NCBI RefSeq assembly: GCF_021261325.1
Contig: NZ_JAJSBI010000007.1
Span: 310,001-374,000 of the forward strand
Direction: 5' to 3'
Source of the DNA: Streptomyces guryensis
GTDB taxonomy: Bacteria > Actinomycetota > Actinomycetes > Streptomycetales > Streptomycetaceae
Length of the DNA: 64,000 nucleotides
Shown: one piece after another, positions 26,881 through 35,805 of the stretch
Layout: the number at the start of each line of letters is the position of its first letter
How positions within the stretch are numbered: position 1 is the first letter of the stretch
Position numbers and translations under genes: made by a program
Notes under the pieces: model-generated
The model's input: the letters and a program-made list of their open reading frames with translations, nothing else
Databases searched by the model: none
Told to the model about the DNA's origin: nothing

Positions 26881-27186
26881 TCAGCCGCTGAAGCCGCCGA
26901 TCTGCGCGGCACCCTGCGCATCGGTGTTGTCGATGTTGGTGATGACCGTCTTCGCGCCCGTCGCCATCTTCTGCAGCGACTGCTCCATCAGGGCGACCGC
27001 CTTGGCGAACGCCTGGAAGTCGGCGTCGAACTTCTGCGCGGACTTGCCCTGCCACTCGCTGGAGCTCGCCAACTTCTGCCCGGCCGAACGAACCTTGTTG
27101 ATCTCCTGAGTGAAGGTCTGCACCGCCGAGAGGAACTGCTGCGCGTCGGTCTGCGCGTTTGCTCCGACCAGAACCTGAACCGCCAT
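26881..27186 (-). CDS. WXG100 (EsxA-like) secreted protein
   Basis: A 101-residue WXG100 protein, the substrate and partner of type VII secretion. The layout is typical: helix 1, the turn SSEWQGKSAQKF at residues 42-53, and helix 2 (FAKAVALMEQSLQKMATGAK). The start at ATG 27186 (MAVQVLVGANAQTDAQQF) gives the standard length. The start region MAxxVLVGAxA is shared with the N-terminus of the WXG-fused protein at 25614, so the two may pair as a heterodimer. It lies 166 bp downstream of the EssC ATPase gene, in the same direction. Confidence 0.88.
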   Translation of the reverse strand: MAVQVLVGANAQTDAQQFLSAVQTFTQEINKVRSAGQKLASSSEWQGKSAQKFDADFQAFAKAVALMEQSLQKMATGAKTVITNIDNTDAQGAAQIGGFSG

Positions 27187-27352
27187 GGCGCTCGCCCTCT
27201 TTCTGTCTCCGGCCTGCCGTTGTCCGGTGCCGGTGGCTGTTGTCGATGACTCGAAGGTAGGCGGGGGAGCAGTGTCGGCAGTAGCGTGCGGGGCGTCGGA
27301 CGTAGGCAGGACAGGGCGTGTGGTGCGAGGCTCCACACGCCCTGTCGGCCTG

Positions 27353-30300
27353 TCAGTCGCCAGGCACGGCTACCTGGACGGCGGTGAAGGAGCCGTCGGA
27401 GACGAGGTATCCGCGCCCGGGCCGCATGGGGAGCGCGGCGCGGCGGGGCAGGCCGACGCCCAGCAGGTCGCCGTCGAGCGAGTCGGGCATCAGCAGCACC
27501 CCCGACCTGCTGCGCCGCACGGACGTCAGCCAGTGCATGCTGCTGCGCACCTCGCCGTCGTTGCGGGCTGCGGCGATGACGTGGATGCCCGGTTCCTGAT
27601 GGGACGTCAGGGCATGGAACACTCCGCTGAAGTCGTCGAACACGTCCGCGTCGTCGATCAGCACCACGGGCGGCCGGTCGTTCTCCTGGACCAGGGTGGT
27701 GAGTTCCGTCAGGTCGGAGGCGAGTCGCACCGGGGCGGGCAGCCGTCGGACTGGTGAGTTGCGTGGCGCGTAGGCGAAGATGGGGGCGTCCACGGCCTCC
27801 CGCAGGCCGAGCGCGATGGTGGCCAGGAGCGTGCTGCGCCCGGAGCGGCGAGGTCCGCAGACGAGCACGTGGTCGTGTTCGTGTATCGCCAGGTGAACCG
27901 GCTCCAGGTTCTCCTGCGCGACCCCGATGGGGATGGTCCACGGGTGTGCGTCGGCGCGCGCTCTCGCTTTCAGTCCCCCCAGTGGCACGGTGTCCGGCAG
28001 TACCTGGATGGCCGGAACATGGTGCGTCCCCGGCCAGGTGTCGCGCACTGCGGCCACGGCTTCGGCGAGTTCCGCTCCCGGCGCCGCGACCTGCACGACC
28101 TGCCGCGTGGCGGCGACGAGGCCGCGCCCGGGAGCCGCCTGGGGCACCTCGCGCGCGGGCACGCCGAAGTTGCCGTAGTCCGAGATGTCGGCGAGTCTCA
28201 GGAGCACCTTCTGTGCCGTACGGCTCAACCAGTTGCCGGGGATGCCGCCGGCCCGGTCGACGGTCCCGGCGAAAGCGATGCCGACGGCCGGGCCGTCGGC
28301 GTAGACCTGTCCGAGCCGCCCCATCAACTCGTCCAGCAGCAGGTCGTCCCCGGTCCCTGCGAGCAGTGCGCCGAGCCCGTCGACGGCCACCAGCCAGCGA
28401 GGGAAGTCCGCGCCGCCGATGGCCTTGCGTCGCTCCAGTTCCCTGCCGAGCAGGCCGATCAGCCGCACCAGCCGCTCGCGGTCGGAGCTGCGGACGCATC
28501 CGCCGACGTGCGCGAGCCCGGCCAGCGGCGCCAGGTCGCCCGCGCCGTGGTCGAGTACGTACATGTGCAACCGCTCCGGCGGCAGGGCCCGCGCCCAGGC
28601 CAGCAGCAGCGACGCCAGGGCGGTGGTGGTGCCAGAGCCGACCGCGCCGAAGACCAGGAGGTTGCCGGCGTCCGGGTCCCAGCCCAGTGGCACCCGCCGC
28701 TGGCCGTCGGGATCGTCGGCGAGCACGAGGGCCGGCAGTCCCGCGGTGGGGGTCTGCAGGCCGGCCTCGGCGACGTCCAGGCCCGAGAGCGGGACGTGCC
28801 GCGGCAGCGGATCGGGCCATGGTCGGCGTGGTGCCGGGTACCCGCCTGCCGTGAACGCCTCGCGGGCCAGATCGACCAGGCGCCGCAGGTCGGTGGGGCC
28901 CGTCTCGGCATGCGACTCCTCGGTGCCCTCAGCAGTCGGCAGACCGGGACCGAAGGCGAAAGGGGCGACGTGCAGCCGCTCGCTGGCGCCCCCGGTCGGG
29001 GTGACGGTGGTCGCCAGGGCCGTCTGGACGGCCTCCACCTCGGCACCCGAGACCCGCCGGAAGGCCCGGCCCCACTGCTGTGGTCCGATGCCCGCTGCCG
29101 CAGGCGAGTCGATGACGGTGCGGGAGTCCTCGGGGGTCTCCACCCGCAGTGAGATCCGCAGCTTGACGTTGGCCTTGATGGCGTCGCTGACCGAACCGTC
29201 CGGCCGCTGCGTGGCCATCACCAGGTGGACGCCGAGCGCGCGGCCGCGCTGAGCCACGTCCACCAGGGCGTCGACGAATGCCGGAAGTGTCTTGACGAGC
29301 GTTGCGAACTCGTCGATCACCACCACCATGCGCGGCATGGGTTCGAGCTCCGGACGGTCGGTGTCCCGCAGCCGCTGGTAGGTGCGGAAGTCTGACACAC
29401 CGGCGGCCCGCAGCATCCGCTCGCGGTGCCGCAGTTCCGCCTCCAGACAGCGCATCGCCCGGATGCTCAACTGGTCGTCGAGGTCCGTGACCATGCCGAC
29501 GACGTGCGGCAGGTCGGCGCACTTGTCGAGGCCGCCGCCGCCCTTGTAGTCGATGAGCACGAAGACCAGGTGGTCCGGGTCGTTTCCGACGGCCAGCCCG
29601 GTGACCAGGGTGCGCAGCAGCTCGCTCTTGCCCGAGCCGGTGGTTCCCGCGATGAGCGCGTGCGGTCCGTCGTCGTCCAGGTCGATCTCGTACCGTCCCT
29701 CGCCCGTGACACCGAGCACGGTGCGGGCGCGCAGCGTGCGCGCCGCTGCCCGCCAGCGGTCCACAAACGCGCCGGTGGTCAGGTCCGGGAGGTCGAGCAG
29801 CGGCAGCAGCGGTGTCCGCGCGGGCAGACCGGCCCCGGCCAACGCGATCTCGGGGTCCTCGAAGCGGGCCAACGCCTGGGCGGTCTCGCGTGCCTGCGCC
29901 TCGCCGACCCCGGCGGTCAGCATGCTGCCGCGACGCTCGCCGGTGGCCACGTGGCGCAGTTCCCCGGCGCCACCGGCGCGTACGCTCAGCACCACCTCGC
30001 ACAGCGCGGGCAGTGGATCGGCCAGCACCACGGCCCGGGTGGAGCCAGCCCGGCCACCGATCAGGTCGCGCAACGGGCAGTTGCGCCCCTCCAGCAGGGC
30101 GGCACCGTCGACGACCACCAGCAGCACACCGCGCTCGGCTTCGGGGAACGGATGGTGCGCCAGGAGTTCGGTGGCAAGGCGGTCTGCCTCTGCGCGGCCG
30201 ACCGCGATCAGCCGGCTTGTGCCCTCGGCCCGGTCGAACAGGTGCGGCAGCCACTTCGTCCACTCCCACCGCGCCGACCAGGCCGAGTTGGTGAACACCG

Positions 30301-31567
30301 CGACCGCCAGGTCGGCCGGGCCCGTGGCCACCGCCGCTTGCAGCAGCAGCGCGCGTGCCGCCGCGAGCGCGGCCTCACGGCGTCCGTCGACTCCGAGCAC
30401 CCGGGTCACGCCGAGATCGACCTGTACCGGGACGCGCGGCAGCTCCGCGTACCGGGCGAGCACCTCGGCGACTTCGGCGGGCAGTTCATGGGCGCCGGAG
30501 GGCGGTTCGGTGAGCTGCGGCTGCCAGGGCTGGTCACCCACGCCGACCGCCAGCTTCAGGAAGTCCTCGGAACCCGCACGCCGCTCCCACAGGGACGCGC
30601 CCGGCGCTTCGGCGCGAAACGCCACCTCGGCCGGATCGAGCCCCGCGGTCCTGCGGCGGGTGAGTTCCGCCTTATGCTCCCGTGCCACCTCGCCCTCGAA
30701 GCGTTCCAGCGCGGTGCGGTAGGCGCGATGTCTCCTGCGTCGTCCGCCCCGGCCGCGCAGCCGCTCCTCGAAGCCGGAGGCGAGGTACGCCAGTGGCGAC
30801 AGCGCGGCGAACACGGCGAAACGCACGTCGTGGAAGAGCCACACCGTCAGGGCGGCCAGACCGATCGGTGCCAGAAGCGACGTGAATAGGAAGGGTGAGC
30901 GCTGTCGGCGCTCCGGCGCCTGAGGCACCCGCAACGGCACGGGAGCCGGGAGCGTCCTGCGTGCTTGGCGGTGGAACGGTACTCGCCAGCCGTGCCGCAC
31001 ACCGTGGACGGTGTCGACGCTCGCCCGCCGATGGTCCTCCGGCGGCCTCACCACACGCAACACAGCGCCACCGCCGACACCGATCACGTCCTGCTCCCCG
31101 ACCGACGTCGGTTCCGTGATCAACGTCCCGTTGACGTCGATGCCGTTACGGGAATCCTGGTCCGCCACCGTGACCGGCCCTGTCGTCGGAACGGTGAGCA
31201 CGCCGTGGTGACGTGAGACCCCGGGATGATCGATCCGCACACCGCAGGCGGCGTCCCGGCCGACGGACGTCTCTCCCAGGCTGAGCGGCAACCGACCACC
31301 GGCGTCCGGACCGGCGATCACCCAAGCCTCACGCGGGGGCGGCTCCGGACGGCTGTGCGCTACCGCGGTGGCCGGGGCGACGACCGACCCGGCCACCAGT
31401 CCGGAGGCGGGCAGCCCGACCGAGCCGGCCACCAGCCGCCCGTCGATCACCAGGGCGACGGAGGATTGCCCGAGCGCCTCCGCCAGGTCGCCGACCTCGG
31501 CGGTCGGATCGGTGACCGTCAGGGTGTACTCGGTCCCGCGCCCGCCGTCATCGAATACGAATTCCAC
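27353..31567 (-). CDS. essC: FHA-domain FtsK/SpoIIIE ATPase, EssC/EccC-type
   Basis: A 1404-residue membrane ATPase that powers WXG100 export. Domains in order: an N-terminal beta region; a forkhead-associated domain at about 81-173 (SVGRDAACGVRIDHPGVSRH, then SRNGIDVNG); two membrane helices at about 226-245 and 247-266; and three FtsK-like ATPase domains. Domain 1 has an intact Walker A (GTTGSGKS, K647) and Walker B (VVVIDEFATL). Domain 2 has GAVGSGTT with Thr at position 980 for the catalytic Lys, and domain 3 has GPRRSGRS with Arg 1244, so only domain 1 keeps the canonical Lys. The N-terminal FHA arrangement is EssC-like (Firmicutes type) rather than mycobacterial EccC. It starts 6 bp after the sensor kinase stop. 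Confidence 0.88.
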   Translation of the reverse strand: MEFVFDDGGRGTEYTLTVTDPTAEVGDLAEALGQSSVALVIDGRLVAGSVGLPASGLVAGSVVAPATAVAHSRPEPPPREAWVIAGPDAGGRLPLSLGETSVGRDAACGVRIDHPGVSRHHGVLTVPTTGPVTVADQDSRNGIDVNGTLITEPTSVGEQDVIGVGGGAVLRVVRPPEDHRRASVDTVHGVRHGWRVPFHRQARRTLPAPVPLRVPQAPERRQRSPFLFTSLLAPIGLAALTVWLFHDVRFAVFAALSPLAYLASGFEERLRGRGGRRRRHRAYRTALERFEGEVAREHKAELTRRRTAGLDPAEVAFRAEAPGASLWERRAGSEDFLKLAVGVGDQPWQPQLTEPPSGAHELPAEVAEVLARYAELPRVPVQVDLGVTRVLGVDGRREAALAAARALLLQAAVATGPADLAVAVFTNSAWSARWEWTKWLPHLFDRAEGTSRLIAVGRAEADRLATELLAHHPFPEAERGVLLVVVDGAALLEGRNCPLRDLIGGRAGSTRAVVLADPLPALCEVVLSVRAGGAGELRHVATGERRGSMLTAGVGEAQARETAQALARFEDPEIALAGAGLPARTPLLPLLDLPDLTTGAFVDRWRAAARTLRARTVLGVTGEGRYEIDLDDDGPHALIAGTTGSGKSELLRTLVTGLAVGNDPDHLVFVLIDYKGGGGLDKCADLPHVVGMVTDLDDQLSIRAMRCLEAELRHRERMLRAAGVSDFRTYQRLRDTDRPELEPMPRMVVVIDEFATLVKTLPAFVDALVDVAQRGRALGVHLVMATQRPDGSVSDAIKANVKLRISLRVETPEDSRTVIDSPAAAGIGPQQWGRAFRRVSGAEVEAVQTALATTVTPTGGASERLHVAPFAFGPGLPTAEGTEESHAETGPTDLRRLVDLAREAFTAGGYPAPRRPWPDPLPRHVPLSGLDVAEAGLQTPTAGLPALVLADDPDGQRRVPLGWDPDAGNLLVFGAVGSGTTTALASLLLAWARALPPERLHMYVLDHGAGDLAPLAGLAHVGGCVRSSDRERLVRLIGLLGRELERRKAIGGADFPRWLVAVDGLGALLAGTGDDLLLDELMGRLGQVYADGPAVGIAFAGTVDRAGGIPGNWLSRTAQKVLLRLADISDYGNFGVPAREVPQAAPGRGLVAATRQVVQVAAPGAELAEAVAAVRDTWPGTHHVPAIQVLPDTVPLGGLKARARADAHPWTIPIGVAQENLEPVHLAIHEHDHVLVCGPRRSGRSTLLATIALGLREAVDAPIFAYAPRNSPVRRLPAPVRLASDLTELTTLVQENDRPPVVLIDDADVFDDFSGVFHALTSHQEPGIHVIAAARNDGEVRSSMHWLTSVRRSRSGVLLMPDSLDGDLLGVGLPRRAALPMRPGRGYLVSDGSFTAVQVAVPGD

Positions 31568-31573
31568 GTGTAC

Positions 31574-32386
31574 CTACTCGGGGATCGGAAGCCGTAGTTC
31601 CACGGAGGTGCCTTCACCAGCGGCACTCTCGATCAGCACCGCACCGCCGACCTCGGTGAGCCGGCCGATGATCGACCGCCGCAGGCCGGTGCCGGCCGCC
31701 GGTTCGCCGTCGAAGCCGCGTCCCGCGTCGACGATCGTGAGCACGAGGCCGTGCGGCCCGTGGTTGACGCGGATGGTGGCGACATCCGTTCCCGCGTGTT
31801 TGACGACGTTGGTGAGGGCTTCGCGGGTCGCCTCCACCAATGCCGACACGTGGGTGCGCGGCAGCCGGTCGTGTGGGTTGCCGGCGGCGGCGAGCCCCGC
31901 GGTGTTCACCTCCACCCGCAGCTGCTGCAGGGCGAAGGCGCGGGCCAGTGTCTCCAACTCGGCCACGAGGTTGCCCGGTTCGCGCTCCCTGCCGGTCTCC
32001 ACCAGGTCGCGCAGCCACGCAGCCTCCTCGGCGACCTGGCCGCGGACGCCCGTGTCGAACCGGCGGTCACCGCGGGCCAGCATTTCCATGATCTGCAGGA
32101 CCCGGTCGTGCAGGATCCGCTGGTGCCGCTCGCGCTCCTGGGAGCGTGCCGCCTCCTCGGCGCGACTGATCGCCGCCGCTGTCTGCCGGTCGAGTTCCCG
32201 GCCGACCCTGCGAACGGCGCGCGCCGCCACCCCGGTCGGCACCGCGAGGGCGAGTGCCGTCGTACCCGCGGCGGCGCCGCCCCTCATACCGGCACCGGCG
32301 AGCCACCACACGATGGGGCACACCACCAGGGCCACCCCCGCGGCGGTGCGGACCCATAAGGCTGCGAGCCGGTCGACCGCCGCCAC
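31574..32386 (-). CDS. Sensor histidine kinase, NarL/LiaS type, without sensor domain
   Basis: A 270-residue kinase: two adjacent membrane helices (about 13-31 and 36-55), a HisKA_3 dimerisation domain with the phosphorylated histidine at H93 (HQRILHDRVLQIMEML), and an HATPase_c domain (EALTNVVKHAG, DAGRGFDGE, GTGLRRSIIGRL). There is almost no extracytoplasmic part, so the signal is probably sensed in the membrane or through another protein. It lies between the response regulator and EssC on the same strand and overlaps neither. A dedicated two-component system for this secretion locus is the natural reading. Confidence 0.85.
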   Translation of the reverse strand: MAAVDRLAALWVRTAAGVALVVCPIVWWLAGAGMRGGAAAGTTALALAVPTGVAARAVRRVGRELDRQTAAAISRAEEAARSQERERHQRILHDRVLQIMEMLARGDRRFDTGVRGQVAEEAAWLRDLVETGREREPGNLVAELETLARAFALQQLRVEVNTAGLAAAGNPHDRLPRTHVSALVEATREALTNVVKHAGTDVATIRVNHGPHGLVLTIVDAGRGFDGEPAAGTGLRRSIIGRLTEVGGAVLIESAAGEGTSVELRLPIPE

Positions 32387-32443
32387 CCCCTATCGGACAT
32401 CGTCCGCTCTGTCCCGTTCCTTGCCCTTTTCCCGCCGCGTGCT

Positions 32444-33070
32444 TCAGGTACGGCGCGCCGCCAGGGCGATCCTGGTCAGCTCCGCCTTGTTGCCGACCTG
32501 CAGCTTGACGCGAATGCGTTCGACGTAGGTGTCGACCGTGGCCTTGGTGACGTTCATGCGCTTGGCGGCCTGAGCATGGGTGAACCCGGCCGCGATCAGG
32601 TCCAGCGCCTCACGCTCGCGCGGCGACAGCAGGTCCGAGGGATCCTCGGGCACCGCTGGCGTCGCGGAGAGCGCGGCGGCCAGCACGTCCGCCAGCTGCG
32701 GCGAAAGCGAGAATCCCCCTGCCGCGACCGTCGCGAGGACCGCGAGCAGCGCCTCCTTGCCGGTGTCCTTGGTGACGTAGCCGCTCGCTCCGGACCGTAC
32801 GACTGCCAGCACATCGGCCGGGGCTCGCGACGCGGACATCACTAGAACGCGCGCCCAGGTGGCCATCTCGGAGACCGCCGGCGTCGACGGCCTGCCGTCC
32901 GCCAGGTACAGGTCGAGGACGACGACGTCGACCGAGCCGTCCCGGGGCAGCGCAGCCGGGTCGTCCACCGAGGCCACTACGTCGAAGCCTGGACTGCTCG
33001 CCAGCAGTGCCGCGACGCCTTCCCGCGTCACGGGGTGATCATCGACGATTGCCACCCGTACATTCGCCAC
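32444..33070 (-). CDS. LuxR/NarL-family response regulator
   Basis: A 208-residue DNA-binding response regulator. The receiver domain has the acidic pair (AIVDDHPVTREG), the phospho-acceptor aspartate in VVVLDLYLADG (D53 with this start), the Thr/Ser position (VLVMSASRAPADV) and the lysine (SGYVTKDTG). The LuxR HTH at the end reads LSPREREALDLIAAGFTHAQ and AAKRMNVTKATVDTYVERIR. The GTG at 33070 (VANVRVAIVDD) is chosen for normal length. It is the first gene of the minus-strand operon with the sensor kinase and EssC, and its promoter is shared back to back with the Ser/Thr kinase gene. Confidence 0.87.
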   Translation of the reverse strand: MANVRVAIVDDHPVTREGVAALLASSPGFDVVASVDDPAALPRDGSVDVVVLDLYLADGRPSTPAVSEMATWARVLVMSASRAPADVLAVVRSGASGYVTKDTGKEALLAVLATVAAGGFSLSPQLADVLAAALSATPAVPEDPSDLLSPREREALDLIAAGFTHAQAAKRMNVTKATVDTYVERIRVKLQVGNKAELTRIALAARRT

Positions 33071-33195
33071 CGGACAATGGTCGCAGTGCACTGATCGGCC
33101 GTCAACTCATTATTTGCTAACGGGATTTCACGGGATGCGGGGTCCTGAGCCAGGATAGGACCACAGTGCCGTGCGGAGCAGGGCGAGGGGGATTC

Positions 33196-34905
33196 ATGGG
33201 CTCCGGGCTGAGTGATACCGACCTGGCGGTGCTGGGCGCAAGGCCGCTCACGCCGGACGACCCGGTCAGAGTCGGGCGGTACCGGCTGGCCGCGCTGCTC
33301 GGCGCGGGCGGCATGGGGCGGGTGTACCTGGGATGGGCGGGCGGCCGGTTCGTGGCCGTGAAGGTGGTACGCCCCGAGTTGGCGGGCAACGAGCAGTTCC
33401 GGCGCCGGTTCGCCCGCGAGCTCGCGACGCTCAGCCGGCTCGACGCCGAGTTCACCGCGGCCCTCGTGGACGCGGAGCCCGACTCGAACCGGCCCTGGCT
33501 GGCGACGGAGTACGTGCCGGGGGTGCCGCTCGAGGACGCGGTCCAGACGGACGGCCCCCTGCCGGTGACGGCGGCGTGGCGCCTGGCGGCCGGGGTGGCC
33601 ACCGCGCTGGGGGCGATCCACGGGGCGGGCGTCGTCCACCGTGACCTGAAGCCGTCGAACGTGATCCTGGACCTCGACGGTCCCAAAGTGATCGACTTCG
33701 GTGTGGCCTACGCGGCCGATCTCAGCCAGTTGACGGTCACCGGGCAGCATGTCGGTACGCCCTGCTACATGGCGCCGGAACAGGCGCGGACGGGAGTTCT
33801 GGGTCCACCGGCGGACGTCTTTGCGCTCGGCGGACTTCTGACCTTCGCCGTGACGGGCAAGCCGCCCTTCGGTGAGGGTACGACCACCGAAGTCCTGTTC
33901 CGGGTCGTGCACGAGCCTCCCGATCTGACCGAGCTGGCAGACGTCGACCGGGAGTTGCACGCGCTGGTCGCACGCTGCCTGGAGAAGGACCCCGAACAGC
34001 GGCCCGACGCCGCCGCCGTGGTCGCTGCGGTAGGGGCCGCGCGTGCCGCCGCTCCGTGGCCGCAGCCCCTGCTGGCCCGGATCGAACCGCGCCGGGCGCT
34101 CACTTCACAAGTGCCGGTGGACGAACCGGAGTCACCGGGCGGCGGGCTCACTGATGCCGACGACGCGGCCGGGCTGCCCCGCAAGGCGCCTGACAGCGCT
34201 GTACGGCCGTCGCACCGCCGGCGCACGATCCTGGCGGCCGCGGCCGCAGTGACTCTGCTGTCCTCGGCCGCCGTCGCGGCCGGTGAGCTCTCCCGGCACA
34301 ACGGAACCGCCGCGAGCCCCAATGCCTCCGCGCGCAACTCCGGCGTGACCCCGGCAGTGAGCTCGCCATCCACCGGCGTGCGTTCCAGCGCGCCCGCCGC
34401 CGGCGGCAACGCGTCGGGAGCCACGAGCGGCCACCCGGCGAATCCTGCCGGCGGCGCGACCGGTGCACCGCCGTCCGGCGCGAACGGCGGCCAGAGCGAC
34501 ACCCACGCACCGGCCGACGCCACCACACCACCCGGGCAGAGTCCCGACTCCACCCCGACGCACACTCAACCAAAAGTCGCCTGGATCCCCGGGTCCGTCG
34601 CCTCCTCCAACGGCTGCACGGCGTGGATGAACTACCGCCCGAGCGACGCCGGTGGATTCACCCAGGCCTTGCTGGAGTCCTGGGGCAACGACTGCAAAAT
34701 GAACTACTTCCGCGGCCCCGAGTCGAGCAGCCAGAAATTCACCGACCCACGTGAGCAGCAGGGCGCGGGCACCCTCAACACCGACTTCTACTGGGACGGC
34801 CCCGGTGTCTACACCTGGGTCTGCGTATGGCGGGTCGGCGAGTACAAGCAGAACAGCTGCGGCGGCAAGTACTACGTGCAGGGTGGCACCTACCACACGG
34901 CGTGA
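33196..34905 (+). CDS. Membrane serine/threonine protein kinase (PknB-like)
   Basis: A 569-residue transmembrane kinase. Kinase motifs: LLGAGGMGRVYLGW loop, VAVKVVRPE (K56), HRDLKPSNVILD, DFGVAYAA, CYMAPEQA. After a basic stretch (SHRRRTILAAAAAVTLLSSA) one membrane helix leads to a Ser/Ala/Gly-rich stalk and a C-terminal outer domain of about 100 residues with cysteines (NGCTAW, NDCKMNYF, VCVWR, NSCGGKYY). It is divergent from the T7-like operon and close in sequence to the broken kinase at 25739. EssC carries an FHA domain, which binds phosphothreonine, so this kinase may control export; that is inference. ATG 33196 follows GAGGGGG. Confidence 0.85.
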   Translation: MGSGLSDTDLAVLGARPLTPDDPVRVGRYRLAALLGAGGMGRVYLGWAGGRFVAVKVVRPELAGNEQFRRRFARELATLSRLDAEFTAALVDAEPDSNRPWLATEYVPGVPLEDAVQTDGPLPVTAAWRLAAGVATALGAIHGAGVVHRDLKPSNVILDLDGPKVIDFGVAYAADLSQLTVTGQHVGTPCYMAPEQARTGVLGPPADVFALGGLLTFAVTGKPPFGEGTTTEVLFRVVHEPPDLTELADVDRELHALVARCLEKDPEQRPDAAAVVAAVGAARAAAPWPQPLLARIEPRRALTSQVPVDEPESPGGGLTDADDAAGLPRKAPDSAVRPSHRRRTILAAAAAVTLLSSAAVAAGELSRHNGTAASPNASARNSGVTPAVSSPSTGVRSSAPAAGGNASGATSGHPANPAGGATGAPPSGANGGQSDTHAPADATTPPGQSPDSTPTHTQPKVAWIPGSVASSNGCTAWMNYRPSDAGGFTQALLESWGNDCKMNYFRGPESSSQKFTDPREQQGAGTLNTDFYWDGPGVYTWVCVWRVGEYKQNSCGGKYYVQGGTYHTA

Positions 34906-35178
34906 GCGCCGGCCCCGAGTTATCTTCCTCGCGGTCCTGCATGAGGGCCGCTGGCCTCCGGGCCCGGCATGGGAGCAATGCTCGAGATGTCTGTGGATCG
35001 AGCTCGGGAAGCATACGACGGGAGTACCTTCCCGAGTGATCGATTGATGGTCATCCAGGAGGCCGACGTTCGCAGTGTCGCAGCACCGGTCGGGAAGGGT
35101 GAAGTAGGCCGCCGACGAGGTGCCCGAGGCTCGGGTCCATTTCCGACGGCCCCTTCCCGAACCGGGCCGCACCCGGCT
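34906..35178. other. Intergenic region without a supported gene
   Basis: No coherent frame or RNA is recognised between the kinase gene and the maturase tail. Confidence 0.3.
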
Positions 35179-35321
35179 CTACAGTGTCGTGTTCCGCGTT
35201 TGCTGCCCTGTCGGCTGTCCGTTGTGGATGGCGTGGTGGCAGCGGCGGCAGACGATCAGGGTCTTGCGACGGCGGCTGGCCATGCACTCCGCCCATTCGG
35301 GCTTGGGAGCCCCCCGTAATC
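35179..35321 (-). pseudogene. Group II intron maturase C-terminal (HNH) tail
   Basis: The minus strand reads PKPEWAECMASRRRKTLIVC, then RRCHHAIHNGQPTG and a TAG at 35181-35179. This is the HNH tail (CxxCHxxIHxGxPT) of group II intron reverse transcriptase/maturases. Only about 45 codons survive; the reverse transcriptase and intron RNA domains are not seen. Evidence of a former retroelement next to the toxin-antitoxin genes. Confidence 0.65.
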
Positions 35322-35389
35322 ACGTACGGTCGATGCGCCCCAACCCCACTCGCATCGAGGGACAGGGGAGGACTCCAGGCGCCCATCGA

Positions 35390-35418
35390 TTGAGTATGTC
35401 GCCAACGACATATAGAGT
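35390..35418 (+). promoter_or_regulatory. Toxin-antitoxin promoter with operator in its spacer
   Basis: TTGAGT (35390-35395) and TAGAGT (35413-35418) are separated by exactly 17 bp. A perfect inverted repeat, TATGTCG (35395-35401) and CGACATA (35406-35412) around CCAA, fills that spacer. Transcription would begin about 7-8 bp after the -10, at or next to GTG 35426, so the mRNA is probably leaderless. The palindrome suits a dimer of the XRE antitoxin and would block RNA polymerase. Confidence 0.65.
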
Positions 35419-35425
35419 TGTACAG

Positions 35426-35803
35426 GTGGAGTCCCTGTACGCGGTCGAGATCGAACCTGAGGTCCGGGCCTGGCTGGAATCTCTGCCGGCCAAGCACTTC
35501 CTCAAGGTCGACGAGTACGTCGGACTGCTTGCCGAGTACGCGGCAACCCTCGGGGAGCCATACGCCCGCCACCTCGGCGACGGCGTGCGTGAACTGCGCC
35601 CGACGCTCGACGGAGCGGCGATGCGCATCATGTACTGGCTGACCCCCAACCGCACAGCGGTACTGCTGACGGTGTTCCGCAAGACGAAGATGCGCGAGGA
35701 CGCCGAAGTCCAACGGGCCAAGCACGCACAAAAGACTTGCGAGGCCGAACACGGCCCCGCCCACGAAGAGTTCGTTCGGATCATCGAGGAAGGAGAGGTG
35801 TGA
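35426..35803 (+). CDS. HigB/Gp49-like (RelE superfamily) toxin
   Basis: A 125-residue toxin of the phage Gp49-like/HigB family, ribosome-dependent mRNA endonucleases. It shows YAVEIEPEVRAWLESLP at the start, a central DGVRELRPTLDGAAMRIMYW strand with the conserved RELR, and LLTVFRKTKMREDAEVQRAK with basic residues near the C-terminus, where the family's catalytic residues lie. GTG 35426 is chosen because the promoter places the transcript start there; ATG 35396 lies inside the operator. The antitoxin gene follows after 2 bp. Toxin-first order is typical of higBA. Confidence 0.8.
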   Translation: MESLYAVEIEPEVRAWLESLPAKHFLKVDEYVGLLAEYAATLGEPYARHLGDGVRELRPTLDGAAMRIMYWLTPNRTAVLLTVFRKTKMREDAEVQRAKHAQKTCEAEHGPAHEEFVRIIEEGEV

Positions 35804-35805
35804 TC

